Shown here piece after piece: positions 15,186-22,971 of a stretch of 35,976 nucleotides of DNA. Both the position numbers and the translations under genes were made by a program. The stretch comes from Candidatus Poribacteria bacterium (GTDB taxonomy: Bacteria > Poribacteria > WGA-4E > WGA-3G): assembly GCA_022820835.1 (NCBI GenBank), contig JAJEET010000155.1, positions 1 through 35,976 of the forward strand, in the 5' to 3' direction. The first letter of the stretch is position 1; each line of letters starts with the position of its first letter. The notes under the pieces were generated by a model. The model did no database searches and was not told where the DNA came from. It worked only from the letters and a program-made list of their open reading frames with translations.

Positions 15186-16544
15186 CTACATATCGCCCCA
15201 TCTGCCCATATCTTTTGCAATGAGTGTGCGGACCTTCTCAGCGAGCTCTGTCAACGCCTCTCTGGGCGTCTGTTTCTCTGTTACTGCAGCGAAAATCGCA
15301 TCGTTGAGCAGATCCGCTGCCTCTGACCAATATGGGTTCTGATAACGTGCCGGTAGATCCGGTGCAAGTTCTATAAACAGTTCGCCAAGCGGTTGACCTC
15401 CCAAATAGACATCCGGTTCCCTAAAAATGGGAGCGTCCCAAGCGGCTTTGAGCGGTGGAATGATCCGTGTCGTTTCATACCGGTTCACTAAACCCGATCT
15501 ATCAAAATAGGTAAACTTGAGGAGTTCCCATGCCCGATCAGGGTTTTTGCACTGCTTTGTGATCCCGATCATCGTACCGCCGCGCGTTGTCGTTCGTCTA
15601 CCCTCCGGTTGCCACGCTGGCATACCGATTGCCTTCCATTTCCCGGACATCTGCGGCACCTGACTTTTCAGAATACCGACATACCAGTCCGGTGCGAGAA
15701 TAGAGAGGATCTTGCCGTCCTGCATCGCGGCGAAATTGCTCGGATCGCCGTGCCACGTGCCGTACACCGGTGTCGCGATTTCATGTTCGTTGAACAACGC
15801 CGTAAAAAATTCCAACGTCTTAATTGCGAGTTCGCTATCTATAATAACATTGCCGTCTTCGTCAAAAAAACCGCCACCTTGCTGGAGGAGCAGGCTAAAG
15901 TAGTCGCTCTCTGTGCGTCGATCTAACACAATCGCGTACTGATCAATTTTACCGTCGCCATCAAGATCACGCGTCGCCTTTTTTCCAGCAGCAATGAAGT
16001 CGTCCCACGTTTTGACCGCCGTCATCTCGACACCTGCCGCTTTAAAGAGATCATCCCGATAAAGGAGAACAACAGGGTGCAAATCGTGCGGAACCCCGAA
16101 AATCCGACCGCGGTACGACCACGGTGTGAATCGACTGACCACCAACTTATCCATCCAACCTTCGCTCTCTAAACGCGGACGCAGATCGACAAATCCGATC
16201 TCGTCAATCGCACCTTTGAGGAATCGACCGATGGATGTAATCTCCACTTCAACAAGGTCCGGTGCCCCGAAGTTGGACAGCATCGCAGCAAGGAGTTTGT
16301 CGTGCATCGTGCCACCGAAATTGATGAGTCGCACATTCACCGCCGGGTTCTCTGCCTCAAAGAGCGGCACCCGCGCCTGATACTCTTCGTAGTGCGTATT
16401 CGCGAAAATCCAAAACTCCAGATCTTCACCCTGTTCCTCAGAATGACCAAAGATGAAAAGCGTGGAGATGAGGAAAAGCACCAGCATGACCATCGGTCCC
16501 TTACCGAGTGGAAAACTCTCAGCATCAATAGAGAGACGCAACAT
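15186..16544 (-). CDS. extracellular sugar-binding protein (UgpB/MalE-like)
   Basis: About 452 aa. A long basic/polar start is followed by a hydrophobic signal segment (MVMLVLFLISTLFIFG, residues about 18-33), and no lipobox is seen. The mature part matches family 1 extracellular solute-binding proteins: LEFWIFANTHYEEYQARVPLFEAENPAVNV, DLVEVE, FGVPHDLHPVVLLYRDDLFKAAGVE with TWDDFIAAGKKAT, and a C-terminal TRGGTMIGITKQCKNPDRAWELLKF. It would capture a sugar or polyol for the permease encoded downstream. ATG 16544 is chosen over 16577 because CTGGAG lies 6 bases before it. Promoter on the minus strand at 16597-16625. Confidence 0.85.
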   Translation of the reverse strand: MLRLSIDAESFPLGKGPMVMLVLFLISTLFIFGHSEEQGEDLEFWIFANTHYEEYQARVPLFEAENPAVNVRLINFGGTMHDKLLAAMLSNFGAPDLVEVEITSIGRFLKGAIDEIGFVDLRPRLESEGWMDKLVVSRFTPWSYRGRIFGVPHDLHPVVLLYRDDLFKAAGVEMTAVKTWDDFIAAGKKATRDLDGDGKIDQYAIVLDRRTESDYFSLLLQQGGGFFDEDGNVIIDSELAIKTLEFFTALFNEHEIATPVYGTWHGDPSNFAAMQDGKILSILAPDWYVGILKSQVPQMSGKWKAIGMPAWQPEGRRTTTRGGTMIGITKQCKNPDRAWELLKFTYFDRSGLVNRYETTRIIPPLKAAWDAPIFREPDVYLGGQPLGELFIELAPDLPARYQNPYWSEAADLLNDAIFAAVTEKQTPREALTELAEKVRTLIAKDMGRWGDM

Positions 16545-16570
16545 AAAAAACTCCAGATACAAAAATAGAC

Positions 16571-16599
16571 TTGACATTTACGGACGTAGCAGTTAAAAT
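16571..16599 (+). promoter_or_regulatory. promoter of FmdB-like gene
   Basis: TTGACA (16571-16576), 17 bases, TAAAAT (16594-16599). Its -10 overlaps the -10 of the opposing promoter. Confidence 0.6.
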
Positions 16600-16625
16600 T
16601 TATCAGAATATACCCTTTTTATCAA
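16597..16625 (-). promoter_or_regulatory. promoter of sugar-binding protein gene
   Basis: On the minus strand: TTGATA (16625-16620), 17 bases, TAAATT (16602-16597). It is back-to-back with the promoter at 16571-16599. Confidence 0.45.
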
Positions 16626-16729
16626 TCAACTTTTTGGTGCAACACAGAAATCGTGCAGTGTAGCGCACTATTGATACTTCTAAGGCGATTCTCTGTCTGC
16701 AAAATTCATAGAAAAGGAGGAAACGCGAT

Positions 16730-17053
16730 ATGCCCACTTATGACTATAAGTGTCTCGCGTGTGACACCCAATTTGAGAAATTTCAAAGTATCACGGCACC
16801 CCCGATTGAGGAATGTCCGGAGTGTGATGGTAAAGTGAAACGGCTCATCGGCGCAGGTGCAGGACTGATTTTCAAAGGTTCCGGATTCTATATTACCGAC
16901 TATCGAAGCGAAGGTTACAAGGAATCCGCGAAAAAAGACAAAGACAAAAGCGATTCATCGGATAAAAGCAAATCGTCAGAAAAGAGCAAGAAAAAAGAGA
17001 AGAAAACCGAAACGAGTAGCGAATCGAAGAGCACGTCTACCGCCGCAGATTAA
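16730..17053 (+). CDS. FmdB-family zinc ribbon protein
   Basis: 107 aa. The N-terminal 45 residues are the FmdB/CxxC_CxxC zinc ribbon: MPTYDYKCLACDTQFEKFQ with CxxC at 8-11 and CPECDGKVKRLIG with the second CxxC, followed by the family's usual FKGSGFYITDYR. The C-terminal 45 residues are a low-complexity Lys/Ser/Glu/Asp tail. FmdB was named as a putative regulator of formamidase genes; most homologues have no defined role. Strong ribosome binding site (AAAAGGAGG). A metal exporter gene follows 49 bases later. Confidence 0.88.
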   Translation: MPTYDYKCLACDTQFEKFQSITAPPIEECPECDGKVKRLIGAGAGLIFKGSGFYITDYRSEGYKESAKKDKDKSDSSDKSKSSEKSKKKEKKTETSSESKSTSTAAD

Positions 17054-17102
17054 ACCAATCGTATTATAGGACGCTATTCCCTTCTATCCAAAGAGAGACG
17101 TT

Positions 17103-18047
17103 TTGCACAATCACAGCCACGACCCCCATCATCATGGCGAAGCAAACACGCATAGCCATCAGACGCATCTGCAGCGGAAGTTCAAGTTCGCGGTGCTTGT
17201 CACGTTCTGTGTCTTCCTCGGTGAGCTGATCGGTGGTATCTGGTCGGGGAGTCTCGCGTTGCTCAGCGATGCAGCACATGTTATGTCCGATGTCGCCTCG
17301 CTGCTTATCAGTTGGTTGGCAATCTACCTCTCCACCCGTCCGGCAACCTCTTCCCGTACCTACGGCTATCATCGCGCTGAGGTCTTCGCTGCTTTTGTGA
17401 ACGGCATATCCCTCATCGCAATCTCTGGTTGGATCTTCTACGAAGCCTATCATCGGTACACATCGCCAACAGAGATAAAAGTCACCGGTATGTTTATCGT
17501 GGCATGTCTCGGTTTTGTGGGAAATCTGCTGATCCTATGGAAACTGCACGGCGAAGGACACGGGAATCTCAACGTCCGAAGCGCGGTGCTCCATGTGATT
17601 GGCGATACGCTCTCCTCCGTCGCTGTCCTCGTCGGTGGCGTAATCATCTTTTGGACAGACTGGTACCCGATTGACGCGATCTTGAGTTTCTTTATCGGTG
17701 GGATTATTCTTTTCGGTGCCGTGAACATAACCAAAGAGGCGGTGCATATTTTACTCGAAAATTCACCGAAAAACGCGGACGCTCACACCGTCGCCGAACG
17801 CCTCTGCAACTTAGAACCTGTCAAAGATGTCCACGACCTACACATCTGGTCGCTGTGTTCCAACTATTCTGCACTGAGCGTGCATGTCGTCGTTGACGAA
17901 AACACCACCTTAGAACCTGATCGGATTCTTAAACAGATCAACAGCGAATTACATGAACACTTTGGTATCAGCCATACCACCGTGCAGTTAGAACAGATCG
18001 CATGCGAACAGGCAGGTAATCTCCTCTGCAATGCACAACATTCGTAG
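17103..18047 (+). CDS. cation diffusion facilitator (CzcD/ZitB-like)
   Basis: 314-aa metal/proton antiporter, probably exporting Zn2+ or similar ions across the inner membrane. The N-terminus is His-rich (HNHSHDPHHHGEANTHSHQTH). There are six membrane helices, with the metal site residues in LLSDAAHVMSDVASLL (TM2) and HVIGDTLSSVAVLVGG (TM5). The C-terminal cytoplasmic domain (VKDVHDLHIWSLCSNYSALSVHVVVDE) is typical of the family. The start is TTG 17103 because the His-rich head follows directly and no upstream in-frame start is seen; its ribosome binding site is weak. It runs with the FmdB-like gene and may be co-transcribed. Confidence 0.9.
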   Translation: MHNHSHDPHHHGEANTHSHQTHLQRKFKFAVLVTFCVFLGELIGGIWSGSLALLSDAAHVMSDVASLLISWLAIYLSTRPATSSRTYGYHRAEVFAAFVNGISLIAISGWIFYEAYHRYTSPTEIKVTGMFIVACLGFVGNLLILWKLHGEGHGNLNVRSAVLHVIGDTLSSVAVLVGGVIIFWTDWYPIDAILSFFIGGIILFGAVNITKEAVHILLENSPKNADAHTVAERLCNLEPVKDVHDLHIWSLCSNYSALSVHVVVDENTTLEPDRILKQINSELHEHFGISHTTVQLEQIACEQAGNLLCNAQHS

Positions 18048-18061
18048 CAGCTCTCCCACGG

Positions 18062-18604
18062 TTAACTGTGTGCCGCTTTTAAACGGTGTGCTTTGCGGAT
18101 TACGGCGGCATCCTTCGCAAACTTCTGCGTTGCCTGAACCAAGCCATCGACGTGTGATACCATGTCCTTTTCCACGTGTACAATACGATCCATCAGGTAC
18201 GGTTGGTCGCTCTGCTGAATCGCTTTTCGCATAATAGAGAGTAGACGCATATAGATCGTATCGGCTTCGCTACCTTCAATCGCGATTGCAATTTCAAAAG
18301 CCTCATCGAGTGAAATATTTCCACTATCGACCTTCTGCTCGTGTACATCCAGCGCATCCGTAATTTGTTGAACTGGGACATCCGACAACTCCGGCACAGG
18401 TGAATCAATCCCGAAGGCATTGACGCATATAGAACGTCCAAAATCTACAAGAATATAATGCTGCCACTCTTCCGTACTCATCTGTTCCCAAAACCGTGCG
18501 ATCCGTTCATCAACGTTACCCAAAAGTAGCGAGAGCGAGGCATAGAGTTTCGCTTGCCGCAGTTCAATATCTTGGCAGAGATTAAAAAGTTCTCCTAATT
18601 TCAA
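18062..18604 (-). CDS. ferritin-like/rubrerythrin-type diiron protein
   Basis: 180 aa, almost all helical. Spaced acidic/His motifs fit a four-helix ferritin-like diiron bundle: DIELRQAKLYASL (helix 1 Glu), MSTEEWQHYILV (helix 2 ExxH), AIAIEGSEADTIYMRLL (helix 3 Glu) and HVEKDMVSHVDGL (helix 4). Such proteins handle iron or reduce peroxide. No rubredoxin-like CxxC tail is present. The start is TTG 18604, with AAGGAG 7 bases upstream. It converges with the metal exporter (14-base gap) and precedes no other gene on its strand. Confidence 0.7.
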   Translation of the reverse strand: MKLGELFNLCQDIELRQAKLYASLSLLLGNVDERIARFWEQMSTEEWQHYILVDFGRSICVNAFGIDSPVPELSDVPVQQITDALDVHEQKVDSGNISLDEAFEIAIAIEGSEADTIYMRLLSIMRKAIQQSDQPYLMDRIVHVEKDMVSHVDGLVQATQKFAKDAAVIRKAHRLKAAHS

Positions 18605-18652
18605 AGTTTCTCCTTATTAAAGTAGTAGGCACGCGCTGCCGGGTTTCCGTAA

Positions 18653-19684
18653 CTAAAGCGGCAAAGAAATTGCCTGCCCCGATTGCATACTCCGTGTGAC
18701 CGCTTCCGTAAACTCCATGTACTTCACACCCGTATCGAAATCGGTATGCGTAATTACTTCGTTGCCACGGATAGCGTTCACGAATTCTTCTTCCACGCGC
18801 CATCCGCCAGCCTCTGAATCTGGTATATCAATTTCGCTCAGTTCCGCGTCGTCTTTCTGTCCGCCGTAGAGTTTATTCCCCGAAAAGCGTAAAGTTCCGT
18901 CGCTCCCGAAAAGATACACCTCCGGCGCGCCTGCCAGCCCGGCAACACTGGAGACCTGTATATGCAGCTGCGCACCGCATGCGAGGTCGCCAACGACATC
19001 AATATGCTCAGGAATCCGGACGGAACGCATCACACCGTCAGCATCGGGACGCATCTTGACAAACGTCTTGCCCATCGCCATAATCCGCGTCGCTTCTCCG
19101 ACCCACCGCATCAACGCTTCATACCAGATCCCCATACTCATGATATTGAGTCCGCTGAGATCGAAATCTTGCCGCCACTGGAGTGGTGATTCGCTATCGA
19201 GAAACGCGCCGCCTGCGCGGGCTTCTATCGCAAGCACATCACCGAGATAGCCTTCAGCGATGAGCCGTTTTATGGTGTTATCGACTCGGAGTGTCATCGG
19301 TGAGGGGACAATCTGTGCGATGAGATGTGTCTTCTGACGCGATACCATACGCATGATACGTGCTTCTTTGGCGTTCATCGCCATCCGTGCCTCGCACATC
19401 ACGTGTTTATTTGCTTGGAGTGCTGCCACCGTCGCCCGGCAGTGCATATAGGGCCATGTCCCGATGACAATCGCATTCGTATCGGGATCCGCGATGACCT
19501 CTTGCCAATTGCCGTAGGTTTTCGGGATGCCGAACGCGTCAGCGACCCGTTGTGAAGATTCATGACTCCGATTACAGACCCCGACAATCTCAACGCCATC
19601 AATCGCTTGTAGTCCCGGAATATGTTTAGATCTCGTATTCCCACCCGCACCGATAATACCGACTTTAACTGTTTCTTGTGCCAC
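18653..19684 (-). CDS. Gfo/Idh/MocA-family oxidoreductase with altered EKP motif
   Basis: 343 aa. The Rossmann part has VGIIGAGGNTRSKHIPGL and a C-terminal family domain ending EFTEAVTRSMQSGQAISLPL. The position usually occupied by Glu-Lys-Pro reads CEARMAMN, so the catalytic Lys is replaced by Arg and Pro by Met. This may change or abolish dehydrogenase activity. Start is GTG 19684 with AAGGAG upstream and a very good minus-strand promoter at 19721-19749. Confidence 0.82.
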   Translation of the reverse strand: MAQETVKVGIIGAGGNTRSKHIPGLQAIDGVEIVGVCNRSHESSQRVADAFGIPKTYGNWQEVIADPDTNAIVIGTWPYMHCRATVAALQANKHVMCEARMAMNAKEARIMRMVSRQKTHLIAQIVPSPMTLRVDNTIKRLIAEGYLGDVLAIEARAGGAFLDSESPLQWRQDFDLSGLNIMSMGIWYEALMRWVGEATRIMAMGKTFVKMRPDADGVMRSVRIPEHIDVVGDLACGAQLHIQVSSVAGLAGAPEVYLFGSDGTLRFSGNKLYGGQKDDAELSEIDIPDSEAGGWRVEEEFVNAIRGNEVITHTDFDTGVKYMEFTEAVTRSMQSGQAISLPL

Positions 19685-19720
19685 TTATTTTGCTCCTTCC
19701 GTTGTTATATCGCATCATCT

Positions 19721-19749
19721 ATCATAGCAGAAGTTTGGGAAAATGTCAA
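19721..19749 (-). promoter_or_regulatory. promoter of dehydrogenase gene
   Basis: On the minus strand: TTGACA (19749-19744), 17 bases, TATGAT (19726-19721). It is about 37 bases upstream of the GTG start. Confidence 0.7.
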
Positions 19750-19779
19750 GAAATTTTCAGTTTCCCTGTCACCCTTCAG

Positions 19780-19808
19780 TTGACATTCATAGAGAAGTGT
19801 CGTATAAT
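19780..19808 (+). promoter_or_regulatory. orphan consensus promoter
   Basis: TTGACA (19780-19785), 17 bases, TATAAT (19803-19808), a perfect match. No intact plus-strand gene follows; transcription would run antisense into an Abi-like remnant. Confidence 0.65.
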
Positions 19809-19877
19809 AGAAATATGTATTGATGTGGTAGAAGCGGAGCAGAGGCAGCAAGCACACAGTCTTAATCTTGTTGGTTT

Positions 19878-20222
19878 CTATTTCATATTTTCCTCAGCGT
19901 TCACCAACAAGAGAATATTTGATGCAGTCAGATGAAGAATATATGAGGCTATATCCTCCGGAACGATAACCTTTTCTGATCCTTGTCCGTGTCTAGACTG
20001 ATCGTTGCGGATAGTTGGAATGCCAGACTCCAGTGTGCTTCGCAGTGCTGAAAAGTGCGATTGCATGAGCGGGGGAATCAGTCCATTGTCGAATACAATC
20101 GCAATGAGACGGTTAGCAGTATCTTTTTTTTTATAGTTCCATCTTCTCTTTTGACAAATTGTTTTCAGACAACTTTCAAATTTGCCAGCCTTAGTCGGTG
20201 GTGACTCCGAGCCCGGATTTCA
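19878..20222 (-). pseudogene. C-terminal remnant of Abi-like (abortive infection) gene
   Basis: An open minus-strand frame from the stop at 20220-20222 to 19878 encodes about 113 residues ending ASYILHLTASNILLLVNAEENMK. It includes GLIPPLMQSHFSALRSTLES, GIPTIRNDQSRHGQG and VPEDIASY. These segments resemble the conserved C-terminus of Abi-like phage-exclusion proteins (Abi_C type). No suitable start or N-terminal domain is present, so it looks like a decayed copy. Family recognition is from memory. Confidence 0.45.
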
Positions 20223-20327
20223 CGGACTCTTGCGGTGTGAGCGGATAATCCTCATTCTTAAATCAGACAATCAATTTTAGATAATACCAAGGACAAGCGA
20301 CTGTTACGCACCGCTATTTGTCAGAAA

Positions 20328-20591
20328 CTATTTTCTTTTTTTTCGTACCGTGATAGTTTCAACGATAGCTGTTGCCTTTCGGCGTTCGGCTTCCTCACGA
20401 CTTATAAATCTACCTGTCCGAGCATCACGACCAACTTTGAAAGTCGCTACCTGCGATTTCTGCCCTTTTGAAGATGTTGTTTTTCTCCCACCTTCTTTCC
20501 CGTACATAACCTTTTCTACGGCACGTTTAGCTTGGCTTCTTGTGAGTTTCCCCCGTTTAGGGGGAAATTTGATAGTCCGCCCTCTTGCCAC
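20328..20591 (-). CDS. small basic protein next to TIR-like gene
   Basis: 87 aa, strongly basic. GTG 20591 is chosen because AAGGAGG lies 8 bases before it, giving ARGRTIKFPPKRGKLTRSQAKRAVEK as the start. The middle contains KTTSSKGQKSQVATFKVGRDARTGRFISREEAERRKATAIVETI. The GRDAxTGRFI...EAERR signature recurs in small proteins of mobile and plasmid regions whose function I do not know. It starts 31 bases after the stop of the gene at 20623-21243 and is clearly in the same operon, so it could be a partner, antitoxin or DNA/RNA-binding subunit. Confidence 0.65.
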   Translation of the reverse strand: MARGRTIKFPPKRGKLTRSQAKRAVEKVMYGKEGGRKTTSSKGQKSQVATFKVGRDARTGRFISREEAERRKATAIVETITVRKKRK

Positions 20592-20622
20592 TTTAACCAC
20601 CTCCTTGAACTGTTTTACTATG

Positions 20623-21243
20623 CTAATTCCCTTCACTCTCCAACCATTGTGCGACCAACAAAATATAATCATTAAAAATCAAGTCTTCAACTGTTAGTTG
20701 ACACTCTTGCGCTGTTTGAGGTAATTTCTCAATAAACTCTTGGTAACGCCTCCAAATGATGCTTCCACTTGGAATTGTCTCACGTCTTGATGCAGTGCGG
20801 AGCCAATTCCGGACGCGTGTTATAACTTCCCTGGAACTGTTGTTATGTGCCTGAATATCTTGACCGGAGATATCCGAGATAAATTGTTGATACCGATACT
20901 GCTCTCTATCCAGCACGAGACATTTTTTCTTTTTCTGTTCTTCTACCCCAAACCTCTTTGCCCCAAGGAAAATCCCTAATTCCAACGGCATATTAAATCG
21001 AGGAAGATTTGAACCCTCGTCTAATTCCGTTCTGGATATATCGTGAATTCCATAACGGCAGTCTGCAATAATGCTGTAAATTTTATCAATCCGAACCTCG
21101 CTCGCGTCGTCCTCTTCAAGGGCACAACGTGGGATAAAACCACAATCGTGGACTGCAAACACCATTGCATCAAATAAGGGTTTATAATTTGCATCAAATG
21201 GACAATTGATAAAAACATTGTCGTTATAATGGATCGATTGCAT
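20623..21243 (-). CDS. TIR/deoxyribosyltransferase-like Rossmann protein, possible defence effector
   Basis: 206 aa of an uncharacterised family. It begins YNDNVFINCPFDANYKPLFDAMVFAVHDCGFIPRCALE, a first strand and helix as in TIR domains and nucleoside deoxyribosyltransferases, then DKIYSIIADCRYGIHDISR and LPRFNMPLELGIFLGAKRFG with a conserved Glu at the position expected for the catalytic Glu of those folds. The C-terminal third is helical. NAD-cleaving or nucleotide-binding effectors of this fold occur in phage defence. ATG 21243 follows AGGA. It is paired with a small basic protein and sits between an Abi-like remnant and a deleted DNA methylase, which supports a defence patch. Enzymatic function is inference. 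Confidence 0.6.
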   Translation of the reverse strand: MQSIHYNDNVFINCPFDANYKPLFDAMVFAVHDCGFIPRCALEEDDASEVRIDKIYSIIADCRYGIHDISRTELDEGSNLPRFNMPLELGIFLGAKRFGVEEQKKKKCLVLDREQYRYQQFISDISGQDIQAHNNSSREVITRVRNWLRTASRRETIPSGSIIWRRYQEFIEKLPQTAQECQLTVEDLIFNDYILLVAQWLESEGN

Positions 21244-21395
21244 GAATTCCTACATCAGTTTCATTTGTGCTACAGAGTTTTCAAACCGAGCAAGTTTTCT
21301 GGGTTAGTAGAAAGCACAAAGGGATTATCTATTACAGTTGACATCACACCTTTAGTATAACATAAACATAACAACAAATCCAATATTTTACAAAG

Positions 21396-21925
21396 CTAAG
21401 AAGCCTCCAACTTAACCTTCGACTTCTTCCCACCATGAATACTCGGTTCCTTGCATAACATCTTCCGAAGCAGTGTAAGTCCTTCATGTACATCGGGACG
21501 CTCCGATTCCGTAATACCAAGTACCTCTGATAACAACAACCGATCCAATTCATGACGCACCGGGTCCTCATCCATCTGGTTGAACGGCAACATCTTTTGA
21601 TCCTTCAGTTCTTTAAAAACACGTTCGGCAGTGGTGAGTACTTTATCGGAGAGTTGACGAACATCCAGCGTGGTCATTGATTCCAAGGCAGCTTTTGAAC
21701 TTCTACCTCGACCTGCTTGTTGTTTCCCGCAAATTAACCAATAACATAATAGACTTATATCGGATAGCGTTCAACTGTGCGAATGATGACATCCGGTCTT
21801 CTTTGATTTTCGGCGAGTGGTCTTGTTGTCTGCTCGTCAATATTCCACGTCGCACTCATCGGCATCAGGATTTCGACGAATAGGGTGGTGATAGTGTCTT
21901 CGCTGTTGGTGTGTTGTCGGTTCAT
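21396..21925 (-). pseudogene. DNA methylase (N6-adenine type) remnant with central deletion
   Basis: The N-terminal piece (21925-21755) begins MNRQHTNSEDTITTLFVEILMPMSATWNIDEQTTRPLAENQRRPDVIIRTVERYPI with a ribosome binding site (AAAGGA), then stops at TAA. In another frame, from about 21770 to 21396, a C-terminal piece reads GKQQAGRGRSSKAALESMTTLDVRQLSDKV and ends MLCKEPSIHGGKKSKVKLEAS. This resembles the tail of large class I N6-DNA methylases. The catalytic centre (NPPY-type motif) is missing. It therefore looks like a restriction or methylation gene that lost its middle. The family call is from memory. Confidence 0.5.
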
Positions 21926-21939
21926 GTGTTTTCCTTTCA

Positions 21940-22770
21940 TTACCACATTACCGTCCCACCGGTATTAATATCCTGACCTGTCATGTTTGCGGAATCGTCT
22001 GAGGCAAGAAAAACCGCCAACGCAGCGGCATCCTCAGACACCGACCCTTTATCGCTATAGCCTTCATCCGCACACCACCTGCCAGCGATGACACGTTTCG
22101 GGTATTCCCGTTCATATCTTTCACGCAACGCTTCTTCGTCAAAAGGTTTGTTCATATATTCTGCCCGACCGCGTGCGAGTTCAAGGCTTCTCTCTGTATG
22201 CCAACCCGGACAGATAGCGTTGACGGTGATATTATAGCGTCCGACATCCGCAGCGAGTGTCCGTGTGAAACCGATGACCCCCATCTTTGAAGTCGCATAC
22301 GGTGCCCTGTGCGAAAGCGGCTGTTTCCCTGTCCCAGAACTGAAATTGATGATCTTCCCGTATTTCTTGCGGATCATCTCCGGCAAAACCGCTTTAGAAC
22401 AGATAAAAAGCGAATCGAGGTTAACCGCAAGCGTGCGCTGCCATTCTTCTAAATGCATATCCCAGATGTCCTTCGTCGGTCCAGCGATGCCGACAACATT
22501 CGCGAGGATATCGACGGTGCCGAATTTTTCGATGGTGGCAGCGACCATCTCATTGACTGGCTCCTCTTGTGAAACATCCGTCTCAAAACAGATCACCGCT
22601 CCACCTGCAGCTCTAATCTCTGAACCGACTTTTGCCTCTAAATCTTGCACCGGCATCACATCACAGATAGAAACCGCTGCGCCTTCTTTCGCGAACCGTC
22701 TGGCGACGGCTTCCGCGTGTCCTCGACCCGCCCCTGTCACAATGGCGACCTTACCTTTTAACCTTCCCAT
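21940..22770 (-). CDS. short-chain dehydrogenase/reductase
   Basis: 276-aa classical SDR. The cofactor motif is TGAGRGHAEAVARRFAKEG, with His-Ala in place of the usual Ile-Gly. The second motif is NVVG rather than NNAG. The catalytic Ser is in IINFSSGTGK and Tyr/Lys in YATSK. The C-terminus ends TGQDINTGGTVMW, typical of the family. It reduces or oxidises a sugar, steroid-like or keto substrate with NAD(P); the substrate is unknown. The altered glycine motif may change cofactor binding. Confidence 0.88.
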   Translation of the reverse strand: MGRLKGKVAIVTGAGRGHAEAVARRFAKEGAAVSICDVMPVQDLEAKVGSEIRAAGGAVICFETDVSQEEPVNEMVAATIEKFGTVDILANVVGIAGPTKDIWDMHLEEWQRTLAVNLDSLFICSKAVLPEMIRKKYGKIINFSSGTGKQPLSHRAPYATSKMGVIGFTRTLAADVGRYNITVNAICPGWHTERSLELARGRAEYMNKPFDEEALRERYEREYPKRVIAGRWCADEGYSDKGSVSEDAAALAVFLASDDSANMTGQDINTGGTVMW

Positions 22771-22864
22771 GAAAAACCTTCCTTGTGTGAATAAAAAATA
22801 GTCAACGAATCAGAGTAACAGCATAGCAAGAGCAGCCATCGCTGTCAATCAAAAGTACAGAAAA

Positions 22865-22926
22865 GTTGTCAGTCGTCAATTCTCAACAGATAGAAAAGAC
22901 TTCTCTTCTTACCGACAACTGACAAC
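22865..22926. repeat. inverted repeat upstream of coaE
   Basis: GTTGTCAGTCGTC (22865-22877) and GACAACTGACAAC (22914-22926) are complementary at 12 of 13 positions across a 36-base spacer. It lies directly before the coaE promoter. Confidence 0.45.
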
Positions 22927-22935
22927 CCTTCATCC

Positions 22936-22964
22936 TTGACAAATTTCCCCGTATTGTATACACT
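22936..22964 (+). promoter_or_regulatory. promoter of coaE
   Basis: TTGACA (22936-22941), 17 bases, TACACT (22959-22964). Transcription would start at or within a base or two of ATG 22972, so the mRNA is probably leaderless. Confidence 0.6.
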
Positions 22965-22971
22965 CCATAGC

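Noticed and set aside
19678..19935. Plus-strand ORF of 85 codons
   Set aside because: It overlaps the start and promoter of the dehydrogenase on the other strand and has no domain or ribosome binding site.
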